64,000 nt of DNA from Agarophyton chilense (GCA_030374765.1 JARGXX010000109.1:310001-374000), one strand, 5' to 3'; counted from the stretch's first letter, positions 39,853 through 52,720 are shown. Numbers and translations: made by a program. Notes: generated by a model not told the origin, from the sequence alone.

Positions 39853-40596
39853 CTAGGAGCGGCGCGACGCGGCGTGCTGCAGGTGCAGCGCCTGAAGGCG
39901 CCCCACGACGGCAATGGCGTGCTCAATCACCTGCGCCTTGGACTTGAGCGCAACGCCCGGCGGCGGCGCCGGCAACACGCGTCGCAACCGTTCCATCTTC
40001 TCGTTGAGTTTTGCGCGCGACCTTCGCGTGTGAATCTTGTGAAACTCGCGCCGACGTCTGCTTCGCTGTTCTCCTCCTCCTCCCCCTCCTCCGCCGCCGC
40101 CGCCGCCGCCACCGCTCTTTGAGGCGCGCCCGGAGCGCGCGCCCCCGTCCGTCGTCTCCATTCCCGTGATGGGTCTCGTGCCCGGGCACGTTTCCTCGTT
40201 CGCATCGCTCGCCTCGCTTACGGCTGTTGCTGCGGCTGCGGCGGCTGCGGCGGCTGCGGCTGCTACTGTCCATTCTGCGCTGCCGCTTGCGTACGAAGCA
40301 CCCGCGCACCCCACGCTGCTGCTGCCGCCGCCGCCGCCGCCGCCGCCGTCAAGGTCTGGCACGCTCAGCAGGTCCAGCAGCAACTCGCTAGGGTAGCCCA
40401 TGTGACACGCCAGCGCGCCATCGCCATCGCCTTCGCCGACCGCACCCCCCCCACAATGGCCACCGCTGCCGTCTGCGCCGCCGCCTCCGCACGCGCCTCC
40501 GCTGCTGCCCTCCAGCGCCAGTCTATCGAACAGTTCGCCCGCGCCACTGTCCTCACCGCCGCCCATGGCCGCCGCTCCCATCACCACGTGCTCCAT
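39853..40596 (-). CDS. bHLH transcription factor-like protein
   Basis: 247 residues from an ATG. The C-terminal residues 180-238 form a basic helix-loop-helix domain: RRRREFHKIHTRRSRAKLNE, then KMERLRRVLP as helix 1, a loop, and KSKAQVIEHAIAVVGRLQAL as helix 2. The basic region keeps His and the Arg pair but has Thr where E-box-binding members have Glu, so classic CANNTG binding is doubtful. The N-terminal 175 residues are Gly- and Ala-run low complexity from GC-rich triplets. Likely a nuclear DNA-binding dimer; it may regulate its neighbour, but nothing shows that directly. Confidence 0.83.
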   Translation of the reverse strand: MEHVVMGAAAMGGGEDSGAGELFDRLALEGSSGGACGGGGADGSGGHCGGGAVGEGDGDGALACHMGYPSELLLDLLSVPDLDGGGGGGGGSSSVGCAGASYASGSAEWTVAAAAAAAAAAAATAVSEASDANEETCPGTRPITGMETTDGGARSGRASKSGGGGGGGGGGGGGGEQRSRRRREFHKIHTRRSRAKLNEKMERLRRVLPAPPPGVALKSKAQVIEHAIAVVGRLQALHLQHAASRRS

Positions 40597-41590
40597 CGTT
40601 CTTGCTATGTTTCTCTCGCTGCTCGGTACTACCGTGTCCTCTGTCAGCGTGCTCTCGTCTTTCTGTCACTGCGCCGCCGCATCACGTGCCCCTCCTCCTC
40701 CTATTTTCCCTCGCGCGCCCCCCCCCCCCCCCCCCCCCCCTCCCTTTAATGCGCCGCCGTCTTGAATTTAGCCATTGCGCGCGCGCACGCGAGCACATTT
40801 TAAGCGCGCCATCTGTTCACGACGCAGTGCTTGTTCTCTTTGCGGCGTCAGGACGCCGTTTCACTTCGTGCCGCGCTTACGAGACTTTTGGTCATTTGCA
40901 TCACGCGGCGCGCCGCTGCTGTGCTGCTTGCTGGCCACGACGCCGTACCGGGCCGGCCCCCGCTATCTAATTCCCCCTTTGTGCCTTTTTGCCTCCCTTT
41001 TTCATCGCCGTGTTCAACTCACACACGTGTAGTTCGTTTACCCCACGTACGTTGTTTGTTTCTTCCTTTTGGCGGCACTGTGCCATCTTGCCGCTTTCTG
41101 TTCGGCTTCAAACCATTCGTTTGACCATTCAAAAAGAAAAAACCCGTTCAACTTTAAGAAAAAAATCCCTCTTGCAGGAGAATGACCATTTAAATTCCAA
41201 CTTGGAAAATGTACCTTCTTCATATCTCATTTTTCAAAGCGATCAAACCATGGGTCTAGTGTCGTATGCCCAACGTCACGGTCAAGCACGTGGCAAGCTG
41301 TGCCACTCCTACCGATTACAAATTTTAAAATACACCAATTCCTTTTACTTCCTTTTCTGTAGTTGCGTTTCTCGTGCCTCGTCGAGTCTGTCATTTACAT
41401 CCACACTTTTGCGCCATCAGTAGCATAGCATATTCCCTTGCCGCAAAGCTGCAATCGCTTTGAAAAAGCCTATCGAGTTTTAGTCAGAAAAAAACCACTC
41501 TTTCTTTACAAATCTGTCGTGTCTACAACACCTGGCGTCTATTGCACATTAGATAGTTTCACCGATCTATCCCACCCATTCACATTTCAC
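40597..41590. other. Upstream region of the bHLH gene, then nothing recognised
   Basis: Includes a C23 run at 40718-40740 (G23 on the gene strand, about 120 bp upstream of the bHLH ATG). Base composition drops from GC-rich to AT-rich near 41100, marking the edge of the gene island. Confidence 0.5.
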
Positions 41591-44500
41591 ATGGTGCGGT
41601 GTAGCTGCAAGCAGCCCTTATGTGGTCTATGCGACTAATGCAGCCGCTGTGGATGCGACCATAATAGAAAGAGCGTCGAAAAGAAGCTGGCAAGGAAGCG
41701 CGATATTAAAAGTGCTGCGGCTGTGGTTTAGCTTCGAAATCACGTTGAACAACAAAAGAGAGGTCGAGGATTACGTGATGATGCGTTTGAGTAAGATAAA
41801 AAAGAGCACTGCCTTTGCTCTTTGGTCTCCAGTGGCCACTGCTAGTGATGTATAAACAGCATTTGAGTTGCCTCAAAATCAGATCCGTAACGTATTTTTC
41901 CTCGTTTTTCGATCATCTGCTCATCATTGACACAAAATATCTTCCGAGAGATAAACGAATATGCTTTAAAGTGTCCGTTTCTTCAGGAAGCAAATTGCTG
42001 AATTTAGGTATCCCAAAAATTTTCAAACGCTCATAGACGCCGTCTTTTGGGGAGTATCTTGGCACTGTGACTGATCAGGAGGGAGATCTAATGCTCAAAG
42101 TTGTTCTTGAAGTTAAACAAAAGCAAAAAAGTCCTCGGTTGAAGGAAAATAGCCAGAGAACTTTTATGCAAAGCGTTGACCAGGCCGCGGCTGGTTTCGT
42201 TGAAGACTAATGGCGATATAACTCTCGGTATGGATGATTATTCTCAGAGCAGTCAAGACTAACATCGCGTAGATACGTAATGTCGTATTGAAGTCGTGAA
42301 GCAGACGTTGGCACCCTTCGACCTGAAAATTGTTGACGATACTCTCCAATTCACACTTTCCCAAGACCATCGTGGTGTCTTGTCATAGGGTAAGAAACGT
42401 TTGACACTCGGATAAGGAGATGTAGTCGTCTTGCCCAGTCTGACGCGGCGATACCCGGAAAAGTGGATTTAGTATGCGTATGTAAACAAAAGTGCTTTAG
42501 CAAATGTCAGTTGTAGTCATCAAAGACGTCGTTGTTTTGAACGTACAAGCTTCTAAGTGATTCTTGGAAAAGTGACAAACGGAAACCACAAGTTGTTGAA
42601 CGCTGTGGGCTATGTGACCGGTATTTTGTTTTTGTAATCTGAATTTCGCTTTACTGATTACAACTGCTGACACCGTGTGTTTTCGTGAAACAGAGAAATT
42701 CATTAGCGACCCACGCAAAGTTTTTAGATTCATTGCACGTGACTATGCAGTGAATCAATCCGTATGAGACCGATTTCTTTTACACATCACACTCGCCAAG
42801 AACTGTTTAAAGTCACCGTATGATAAGCACTGCACTATCGAACACGAAGCATGCACACATGGTATTTTGTACAGCTTGCTGTCATTCTCGGGCGACATCA
42901 CAACAAAAACCGGATGCTTTGAAGCATGTGCTTTTCCGAGTTTCCTTGTCGGAGAGCTGGAAGAGTTGGTGGGCGCTCAGTAGAAGTCAGACTGTCAAGT
43001 AGATGCTTTGAAGGTCCTGGCCGACATTCGTCAGAAGTTGTGGCTGTTTCGTGCTCATCGGCTGAGAGTGTTCAACCAACAAATCGTGATCGATCGAATC
43101 CTTCAACAACTGCAGGCGGAAGCTGAGAGGGCAAAGGAGACATCGAGGGCAGTTGTTGTCACTAATTGGAAGATGAAATGGCTGCCCAGGTACTTTCGTA
43201 AAACGACCCAGTAGCACTATGGAAAGCGTGGCATCTCTTGGCATGGACGCCTGATTATGTTCTACGTCCACGATGAAGAATCGCAGAGTATTCTTCGTAA
43301 TCACGTTTATGTCGACCAAGTTCTGGAAGCGTGCAACGAGCAGGTTGCTGGGAGCGTTTTAGCCTGTATTGAGGCCTTGCTCGAGCAGATCAAGTAATCA
43401 GTGCCTTTCTTGTCCCGCGTTGGTTTGCAATCGGATAACGCCGGGTGCTATTTGTCTGATCTTCTGCTCACATTGCTCCCTATCGTTGGAGAAAGGGCTG
43501 GAGTTGCGATTGAACAGTACGTGTTCACGGAGACACAGGATGGAAAGGGTTTGATCGATGCTCATTTTTCAAAAGTCTCAAAGCACTACGAAATGTATTT
43601 ACAAACCGCAAGAGATGTGTCCATCTCTACTGAGCCGTTCGAAGCGTTGAAGTGTGCAGGAGGCATCCATAACAGCGTTCCACAGATGAGCCGCCCAAAG
43701 ATGTAAGACCTATCTTCCGATCGGGACACTTTTATCACTACGGTTGGTACAAAAGTCTGATGTGTGAATGAAGCCTCTTTCGCTGTCACGGAGACCTCTT
43801 GTGGCAGTGCGCTGCCGTGCCCGACAGATGCGCTGTCGAGATCGTCAATCAAATATTCAATAGAAGTGCGTGTCTACTCTGGTATTGACAAGGCGATGCG
43901 CCTGAGCATTCGGCTAGAAAACGGGGATTGGAACGTGCAGAGTGTCGGTTCTGTTCCATTTGATGCTGATTGTGCGCCGATTCACAGCCCCGTAAGTGAA
44001 GAAGATGGTAGTTCAAGCGATAACAGCGACACCTTGGGTGCTGGAAACAAAGTCGCTGTTTTCTGGTGTTTGTATTATACGGCGCTCCGGTGTCGGAAAC
44101 ATTGGTGCCTCAGCTCAGTCAGCTGCGACAAATAGGATGTCCAAAACCGCTAAAGATATTTAAGTTGACCCTAAAAGGTGTGATGTCGTTGCCTATGCCA
44201 TACAGAAGTCAAACGAATTCCTTCATTCCAATGTCGTCATTCGAGACGGTACACAGGACATGTTTGAGTACCACCTCGCCTCCCGTGAAGTCGTGACTGA
44301 AGCACAAGGCTGTGCGCGTCATCCTCTTCATAGCTAATGCTACGGTGCTACTTACATTGCGTCGTATAGGGAGGACATGAAAGAGATGTTAGAGGAAGGT
44401 GTTGGTGATAGAAGTAAGATGAAATCCCCTTCCGCGATGCTTGAGGCACTACAGCAGAAGTACCCAGACCGGTATTGTCTCCCAGGCGAGGAAGAGCTAA

Positions 44501-44766
44501 ATGCAGAGATTTATAAGTTCTTCAAGCGCCAGAAGGATGAAAAGGCACTTCAGACAGCTCCTCGTGGTGTCCTGGAGATCTACGCTGTCTCTCTCCGTCT
44601 ATGGATCGAGAAAGATCGCAACTTGAAGCTGGCGAGAGGGTTTTCAAAGCTGAAAAAGACTAATAGCGGGGCAAACGATGTGCTTCCGAGCGACTTACCG
44701 ACTGACAATCAGGTAAAGGGCAAGGTTAGCAGTAGCAAAGCTTCTCTGAAGAAGGTAGACCGATAA
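41591..44766 (+). pseudogene. Decayed DNA-transposon-like transposase, unclassified family
   Basis: Pieces in order on the plus strand. A cysteine cluster at 41591-41700 (VRCSCKQPLCGLCD, one stop, CSRCGCDHN), followed by EKKLARKR. An RNase H-like core at about 43160-43690 with TNWKMKWLPRYFRK, HYGKRGISWHG, LQSDNAGCY and FTETQDGKGLIDAHF. A C-terminal part at about 44190-44766 with DVVAYAIQKSNEFL and a closing ALQQKYPDRYCLPGEEE. The same arrangement (CxC cluster, D-W-K-M-K, S-D-N-A-x-C-Y, E-x-Q-D-G-K) occurs, as far as I recall, in widespread uncharacterised transposase-like proteins of other eukaryotes. Many stops and frame shifts break it. I found no terminal repeats by eye, so the ends of the element are unknown. 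Confidence 0.6.
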
Positions 44767-45057
44767 ATCAGTGAATATAAAGCCATTTGTCTTCCAACTT
44801 TGAGCAGCGGCCCTTCACAAGTAGATAAATCGTTTGGAAGAGGTGTCTTTTATAAGTCGCTGCCCAATCTGTAATCAAGTCAGAAACAGACCTTCATAAT
44901 TTGGTCCCGAAATATGCCCTGTTTACTCGCGGACGGGGTTTTAATGTACCACAGCCAGAAAAGCAGGCTTTACGTCCTTACACACCCCCTCTTTACTTTA
45001 CTGTTAACCTGCGGAGAGTACGCCGTAGTATAGATGTGACTGATTTCTATTTTGAAC
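44767..45057. other. Spacer, nothing recognised
   Basis: No frame or repeat of note between the decayed transposase and the integrase fragment. Confidence 0.45.
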
Positions 45058-45366
45058 TCACTGAGTAGGAATAATTCGTTCTTGGAGTTTGTGCCATGAT
45101 CGGACACAATATAATCTATCACTCCGAAACTTCTTACCCGTGCGCAAAATATCTGCAGGTGTTTTGCTGGTGGCTTCTGTGGTGAGCTTTAGACAACAGA
45201 ACGAATTTAAGTCATCCCTTTTGCACATTGTATATAGCATTCCGGACACTTCATCGCGCATGTAGAGAAAACTCAAGTGGATCACTTCGTTAGGCCTCCC
45301 ATTTTGCAGAGCGGAGCCGATTGGTTGAAGAATTGCCTCTTTCGTTCTTGTTGTTACCGAAAGCCA
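45058..45366 (-). mobile_element. Ty3/gypsy integrase fragment
   Basis: A short minus-strand fossil with PNEVIHLSFLYM, then KRDDLNSFCCLKLTTEAT, fits the start of a retroelement integrase core (usual V-I-H-x-D-x-L-Y and V-I-x-D-D-x-S). Only this piece remains; it runs up to the copia LTR at about 45367. Confidence 0.6.
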
Positions 45367-45598
45367 TATATCAATGAATTGTATCACTACACTATCTATT
45401 CGCTCATTCGTCTACGCAGCATCTTTACTACTAATGACTGAGAGAGAAAGTCATACTTCCCTCTCGTAATATGTAGGATTTGCTTCTACGCTACATTAAA
45501 CTGTCTATCCTATTGAACAGTTTCAGTACGCTAGCGCTCAGTCCTATTCTCTTGTTTCCGCGTACACCGGGAGAACCTGAGTTGCTTTGGTTTGCACA
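45367..45598 (+). repeat. Copia fossil, left LTR (approximate ends)
   Basis: Aligns with 50616-50845 over about 230 bp: both begin near ATATCAATGAATTGTATCAC / GTATCGATGATTTGTATTAC and share a CATTAAACTGT block and a C-C-G-G-A-G-A-A-C-C block. Roughly a quarter of positions differ. Confidence 0.7.
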
Positions 45599-48500
45599 TA
45601 ACAGGCGCTCACCCTCCAAATTTTTGTATATTCCCGAGACAAAACAAACTGAATCAATCATCAAGTCCGCCGACCTCGCAAAATCGTGGGGCACGATTGC
45701 CGTACATAACCACTTACAAAGAGCTCATGAGAACTCGTTCTTAAGCGACATGCACTCTGTTCCCCTGCTCATCGGTGAAGATCTTTTGGAAGAAGTCAGT
45801 GCAGTCATGAGAGCCATTCAACCTGTCAACCCGGATATAGTCGGCAAATACGAAATCCACAAACTAATTCGTGTGTTCTTGGAGTAACGAGACATTGGTG
45901 TTTCCCAGACAGCTGATACTAGACGGATGATTGCCAAAAAAGTTACACCTGACATTTGGAGTGGTTAGAAGTTTGTTGTAAAACAAACGCGTGCTCTGGG
46001 CTACTTAAACGCCGTCACAAATGGAGATATTAGTCTTTACAGACCTGGAGAAAGCAATTCACCTTCATCTGCAGAAATATTGTTCAAGCTTCAAGTTTCA
46101 GAAAGTATTAATCCCGAAAGAGGCGCTAGAGCTCTGAATGTTATAGTAGCAGATGAAGACTATTAGTACCAACGTGTAACGTTTTCCCAGCCGTTTCGGA
46201 GGTAAGCGCGTCAAATTCAAAGACGATGTTGTAAAAGATTGGAATAATCATGTTTCTAACTTCATGGACTACTGTAATCTGTAGAAGCTTAACGGTGATC
46301 TAAAGAATCAGTACTTCTATTTCTCTCTCGCAAAAGACGCGCTGTACTTCTTCAAGAGAGAAAAAAGGAACTTCATTCACGAATGGGGTACTTTTGCTGC
46401 AGTATTATATGCTCGCTACGCTTCGGAGACTACCGGAAAACACATGTCTACATGTTAGAGAGCCTTTATCTAACGGGCTTCACGACCGAAAATGTTTCTG
46501 AGCGTGAGTTGGACATTCTCATCCAAGAAATTGATGGCGTTGCACTAATGCCTTACCAGAAAGACAGAACTGAAACAAGCAAGTGAAATTTTTTTCGTTG
46601 CGGCGCACGCAGTCTAAGGCATTTGATGGTTCCAAAATATCTTACCACAAGTCAATGCCAAGCATCTTTCATACAGAGACTTTATGTCGGAGATTTTCAG
46701 TGCTGAAAGAAACCCAAACCCGTTCACAGCAGCACAAACCCGTGCGCAAACAATGCAGAAGACGAATAATTCGTCTCCGGATGATATCTCCTTCCGTCCT
46801 TCTCTTTCTACTGCGAACGTAGTTCAGAGACCACCGGATTATGTTTTTTCAGTTCCCTTTGCTAGAAAAAAACTTTCAGCCAGGCTACCGATCAGCCTTT
46901 GAACAATGAAACCCTCGATGTTTGAAACTAGGTCTTATAACCCAGGACGTGTCCAGCCGCAACACACTGAGTTTCCCATGGTACTCAAGGTCTGTTGGAA
47001 CCGACAACAGAAAGGTTGCAGTATTTTTTTCGTGTTCCAAACCCCACAATGAAGTCCGTATTCACCGAAAGAAATGGTTAGCAAAACAGTGGTATAAACA
47101 TTCTCGGTCCGAGAGAATCAACTTCCATGAATTCGACGATGACGCCTCTCCTGTAGTCGAACAATTGACCGAATCGTTACTTGTTGGGGATCACGCACCA
47201 GACCCGGAATAAATCTCGATCGCTGAAGCTGAACTTTATCAAGATACAGTAAACGCCGACTCAAGTGCGGCTTATATATCCAACGTGCTAACCAGTCGTT
47301 CACTCCCAACGCCAACCAATTGGCGACTCCTGCACGTAAACGACATACCATGTAGCTCGGATGAAGGTTTTTAGATGGAACTCGATCCGGCCGCACGGTC
47401 TTTAAATGGAAAGCCCAAGAAACCTCTATATATCCGTGACTCCACACCAGCGTAGACATCGTTGCTCTCGCAATGCCCTCTTGCACGTTTTCTCGCGTTC
47501 TTTCTTCACTTCTATACCAATCACATTCTTTTCTTTGCTGCAATAATCTTCAAGGAAGTACTGAACCTCCATAAATCCCCGGAGCGAAGAGTAGCATATT
47601 CATTTGGCAACTCCGTAGGTGGTTGTATTAATCCAAGGGCACACAAGTCAGTGTGAGGCCTGTCTCAAGCAAGTGCGTACTGCCAGACTTCATGCACAAT
47701 CTTTAAACTGCTTCCATCACCATATGCCTTTAAATTCGGCGATGGGAATCGTAACAGAATAGGGCAGCTGCAAGTCAGAGTACTCTTACCCGCAAAAGGC
47801 ATTCGACTAATTTTTGATCAATGTCTTTGACGCCCACATACCGATCTTAATTTGACTCAACCTCCTTGATCGCTGCAATGTCTACCTCAACAACGTGAAT
47901 AACAAGCCTGTGCAACACGATAAAAACAGTTTCGTTTCTCTCGAAAGAAATAACAGTCACATGTTTCTGATTTGGAAGATCTCTGCAGTCTTGTTAACGC
48001 GAGCCGAACTATGTGAGCTACATAACCATTTCTTCCATCCAAGTGCCCAGAAGCTCTAAAACTTCTTAAAAAGTGCCAAACCAGAATACACCACGTCGGA
48101 TACCCAACTTATACTCCATGACACTACTCAAGAATTCAAATCGTACCAATACTTCTCCGCTTCTCCCTTTCCCTTCCGTGTTTCAATTCTGGAGGCTAAC
48201 ATTCGTTTCAACCAAGAACAAGCCCTAGACCTCAGGTACATTTCAAACAAATGATGCAAACATATACCCGTCCTTCACATCGTTGACTCGCAAACAAACT
48301 ACCAAAACGCAGTAATACTGAAACGTGAATCATCCGCGCACGTCTGGGGCGAATCTCTGGAACCATGGGCTACTAATTATACTAAAATTCCAAACAAAAT
48401 GCAAACAGACCAAGAATTCATATTTACCTCCAAGGACTGGGGAAAATTCCCGGGAGACTTCGGAATTGAACTTCAAATATCAGAAGTACAGGCACACAAC

Positions 48501-50615
48501 AGCATTGAAGTTGGCAAACGCTATCATGCACCACTGAGGTGAATCTTCAACACTGTGATGCACAAAAGTTCTAATCTTGACCCCAAGCTTGTACTACGAT
48601 TTGCCACCAAGGACATGAATGACACCATGGAGCCAAATAGCTTAGTTCCACTCCTGCTTGTGTTCGGCACACTATCGCTACTTTCAATCAATTTTTCTTT
48701 TGTTACCAGACAAACTGAATAATTACGCGCTTTGGAAGCAGCTGGGAAAGGGATGGCCCAGAATACTACCAATCTTGGTATTCAGCAGGCTCTCAGATAT
48801 CTTATTCCCCCCGCATCGTAGTACCTCATTGAATAACGGCAGCATGTACACAATTAAGACGAAAAGAGCAAACAGTGGCACGCACCACTCAAGGTACTGA
48901 AGATATTTGACAAGGATTTTACTTTTAATATAGATAGCCGCCTCGCTCGCTACAACATTTCAAACATCCTTCCTGATCCCACTATCTACAACGATCGTGA
49001 ACCTAATGGTTTTTTAGAGGGTGTACACAACTTCCAATTCAGGCAAATCTCGCCCGTACACTTTAAAAAGATTTTACACCTTTCAGAAATGAGCAATAGA
49101 ACTCAATTCTTTGACGATGAAAGGGCCAAAGAACTTGCGGGTTTACCACGACTTGGCGTATATAAAATCATCTTTCGCGAAGAACTGGATACTAAATCGT
49201 CGCATAACCTCTTAGGTGGTCATTTTTCATTTTTTCTTAATAACAAGGATACGAATAATGTAGTTTACAAAGTACCTTTCATTTCCCAAGGACACACTGG
49301 TGTCGAAAACCATTTTCTGTTCCATACGGGTACCACGCTGAAACAGTCTTCCATCCAAGTCCTCGTAGCCATTGCCGCACTATATGGTTTCCATTTCTGG
49401 TCACCGGACTATTTGCAGGTTTATTTGCAGTCAACCGAGCAGCTAATGCGCTAAATCTACGTGAAACAAACAGCGGAGTTTCGTCTTTTGGAGAGTCAGC
49501 TTGTCAAACTATTGAAGCCACTCTACGCCCTAAGAAACTCATGTGATTACTGGAACTCTATACTTACCAAGCAATCGCCCCACGAATTTTCAATAACACC
49601 CTACATTCGTAGACTTGTCCTTGTTTTTAAAAACCGTGAATGACAAGCATATAGGTGTGACTGGGGCATATATCGATGACATAATCAGTACTGGGGATCT
49701 TGAATTTGAAAACCAGTCCAGATTAACCAAAGTTCGCTACTAGTCTAAAACCAGAGAGTACCAGAACTACAGTTTTGCTGGAATCCATGTCCAAGAGACA
49801 TCTTAGGAATACAAAGTCCTGCAGAAACAGTTTTCCACCTTTTCAAGCTCCTACGACATGACGCTACGGATCCAGAGTTTCGATCAAAGCGGCAAGACTT
49901 GGCTTCGTTAACCCGAACTAGACCAGACATTTCGGCCTCAGTAAACTTGCTGGCTCAGATTACAGAACCGCAATTCAACTTGGCCGTCCTCAAATCAATG
50001 AACTAACTGATCCGCCGTACGCGAGCTACCTCAACGAGAGGGCTGGTTCAGCATCTAATTGAGAAGGAAAAACTACACATAAAAGCGTACAGTGACAGTT
50101 CTTACTGCAACACCCCGTCTTTACACTCACAACTTGGCTATCTGATCTGTTTGGTGGATGAAACTGGTTTGCACAGAACTATGAACTACATCAGTTACAA
50201 AGGTCGAAAACGTGTTCGATCGAAAATGGAAGAAGAGATATAGTCTTCTTGCGACGCTTTTAACTACGCATATCTGTTGAAGCCTGCACTGCAGTCGATT
50301 TAGAATCAAAATGTTCCGCTCATTATGTTGAAAGAAAGTGACTCTGTGTTCAAATCTATCATCAAAGGGAACAAAACGACCGATAAACGACTCATGTCAG
50401 ATATTATGACCGCATATGAAGCGTATGACTACATAGAAGTAATCAAAATCGGCTGGATTCTTGGTACGGACAATCCTGCTGCTGGTTTTACGAAAAATCA
50501 GCCGTACTCTAGATTTGAACAACTTCTCGACACCGGATAGTGCCTCATCCAGGTTTAACAGTCGATACTTTGCAGTGTAGACGCTTAGAAAAAAACCGAG
50601 TATTAGCAAAAGCCA

Positions 50616-50845
50616 TGTATCGATGATTTGTATTACTACACTATCGATAAGCTCTTTTGTCTACCCAGCATATTTACAACTTATTGCTGACTGATAAAGC
50701 CATCCAGCCCTCTCCTAATGGGTAGAATTTGTTTTTACGAGACATTAAACTGTGTACGCTAATGACCAGAGTTAATACGCTAACGCTTTGTTCTCTTCGC
50801 CTGTTCCCACAGACACCCGGAGAACCCGCGTTTCTTCGATAAGCT
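50616..50845 (+). repeat. Copia fossil, right LTR (approximate ends)
   Basis: Partner of the left LTR. It runs directly into the LTR of the next element at 50846. Confidence 0.7.
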
Positions 50846-51801
50846 TGTAGTATCCACTTTAACGAAGAGAGCAGACACCTGCGACAGTGTTTGGACTGCT
50901 GATCGGAGTGCTAGCGTCGAAGAGGAAAGGTGTTGATAGAGCTACACTAGCGAGCTAGATGATAGGGGTTGTAAGGCCCCGCTCACGAATGAAAAATGTT
51001 GGTAGACTACAGTCATTGTTGAACGGACAACTACTTGTTTGACCTTGTCCGGATCTCCAGTTGAGAAATTCTGAACAAGGAACAAGTCAGTTGTGAACCC
51101 GTTGTTGTCTTCTTTGATTTAGAGTTGGTGTTCACCTCGGTGCCATATGTACTGTGCACAGAGGTGAGGGCCACAAATTAATATCTAGATACAAAAATTG
51201 GTGAGCCAATTAGCCCCTCTACAGTTGTTGGATGACTGGAAATGTCCATGACAATCCGGGGGTCGTAGCAGAACGGCTACGGTAACGGAAATGGCAAAAC
51301 AAGAATCAGGATCAACTGTTCCTCTGGCTCAGGTTCTTTTTTCACCCTCCGCCCTCTGTGTTTCTTTATTGCTCTGGGCTTCGTTGCGTGCCGTCTAATT
51401 CGTTGCTTTCCGTCCTTTCGCTTCTGCTCGTCAGGAACGTCGTTTTCAATGCATTGTATTCTTTCGCCCTTTCAGGGGTTGCGTTGCTGACACATTGCAT
51501 TGTGTCCCATTCCGAATTCTCTGCAAGTCTATACATCTCTAATTCAGATCGGTCTCGTCCACATTCTCACAACAGTATATAGTAATCGGTTCTAATGGGC
51601 TTCCGTCTACGAGGGGTAGACATAACTTCCACTTGGCAATCCACTACATGCTCCGTTGCAAGCCAACTTGCACGTGGAATATACAAACTCTGCGGGATGC
51701 TGCTCATAACTCAATCCGTGCCATAACAGCCTTATATGAATATCAATGTACTTAAACGAAAAAACGGATGCATCTGCTATCCGAAGGTGTCGAATACTAC
51801 A
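50846..51801 (-). repeat. Chromovirus B, 3' LTR with an insert
   Basis: Begins TGTAGTATCC and ends GAATACTACA on the plus strand, like the LTRs at 60117 and 61645. A 349-bp insert (51226-51574) interrupts it; without that it is about 607 bp. Confidence 0.82.
51226..51574. mobile_element. Solo-LTR-like insert inside an LTR
   Basis: Present here but absent from the matching point of the LTR at 60117-60718. It starts TGTTGGATGA and ends TCTCACAACA, the TGTTG...CAACA ends common for Ty1/copia LTRs. GTATA follows on the right and is found in the uninterrupted copy; the left duplicate is not intact. Most likely a solo LTR. Confidence 0.6.
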
Positions 51802-51803
51802 CA

Positions 51804-51822
51804 TCCCCCCATCCCCCCCCCG
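51804..51822 (-). other. Polypurine tract of chromovirus B
   Basis: C-rich on the plus strand (TCCCCCCATCCCC...), so G-rich in element orientation, directly beside the LTR. Confidence 0.7.
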
Positions 51823-52017
51823 TTAAGCGCGCAATCTGGGCGACCCAGGACGTCGTTATATACTCTTCCAGCATGATGCATCAATCTTCCGAAATTTCTT
51901 GATCTCCATGAACACCTTCGACCTTTAAGTCCAACACGACTCTACACGATTCACACCAATCTGTTTCCAATCATTCAGCGATGAACTCGAAAGCTCCGTA
52001 CGACTCCAACAATTAAA

Positions 52018-52720
52018 ATGCGCGACCAGAGGGTTCTTACGCCACCCGTGGCTTCAACTCGCATTCCTCTGTTTCTTCTGCTTTCCGATCTGGTCTGGCT
52101 TCGCGCGTCGGATTTCATTCTCTGCCGTGGCAACCTTCTGCTTCTGGCGCGATGCCGAACGCAGCTTACTTATCTTCTGTCAGTATCATTCGAGCTCCAT
52201 CTCTTCGTGCTCAACGCAGTTTCCCGCATCCAGCGGATCTTTTCGTTCAAGCTCCCTGGTTCGTCCCAGTTGCTCTTCGCCATGACGTATGGATCGGAGA
52301 GTACATTTTAGTGGGTACCTTTTAGATGGTCTGCCACATGTGGCGAATCAAATTCACGATTGTCGAATTCACTATGCGTTGCCGGAGAACGCAGTTGTAC
52401 GATATACCAATGAAGGCAAAGAGGAGTCCCGAACTCGGTTTACTAAGCCGATATACCAGCGTCTGCGCCGGGTTATCAGCACAGTCTTTCTCACCGAAGA
52501 TTTGAACCTGGATAACTGGATGGCTCGTACCAACGGCGAAGGATACTAGTACATCAAGACATCATATGAAGTCGATGTCCACGAGTGGCTCGGCGAACGC
52601 TCTGTGTGCGACGCGGCGCTTTGCTCCCCACGGCCATTGTTTCGAGCAGATTTCTGTTTTTTCCACAAGCGGGCAACCTTCTTGATAGGCTCGATAGTTT
52701 CTAGATCTCATCAATACCCT
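52018..52720 (+). pseudogene. Antisense ORF remnant of chromovirus B
   Basis: Nucleotide-level likeness to 62390-63000 is plain (for example CAAGCTCCCTGG, GATATACCAGCGTCTGC, ACCAACGGCGAAGGATACT in the same order). It is the same antisense gene as at 19024-20880, on the strand opposite to gag-pol. Broken and truncated. Confidence 0.8.

Larger units (their letters stand above)
45367..50845 (+). mobile_element. Ty1/copia fossil
   Basis: Plus-strand element of about 5.5 kb between diverged LTRs (about 45367-45598 and 50616-50845). Recognisable parts: a gag-like start; the GAG-pre-integrase motif (ELCELHNHFFHPSAQKL) near 48010; an integrase piece (VDSQTNYQNAVIL); copia-type reverse transcriptase (VPFISQGHTG, then LLKPLYALRNS) at about 49190-49640; RNase H (YSDSSYCNTPS, near 50090); and the terminal block DNPAAGFTKNQ near 50480. 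Broken in very many places and old. Confidence 0.82.
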
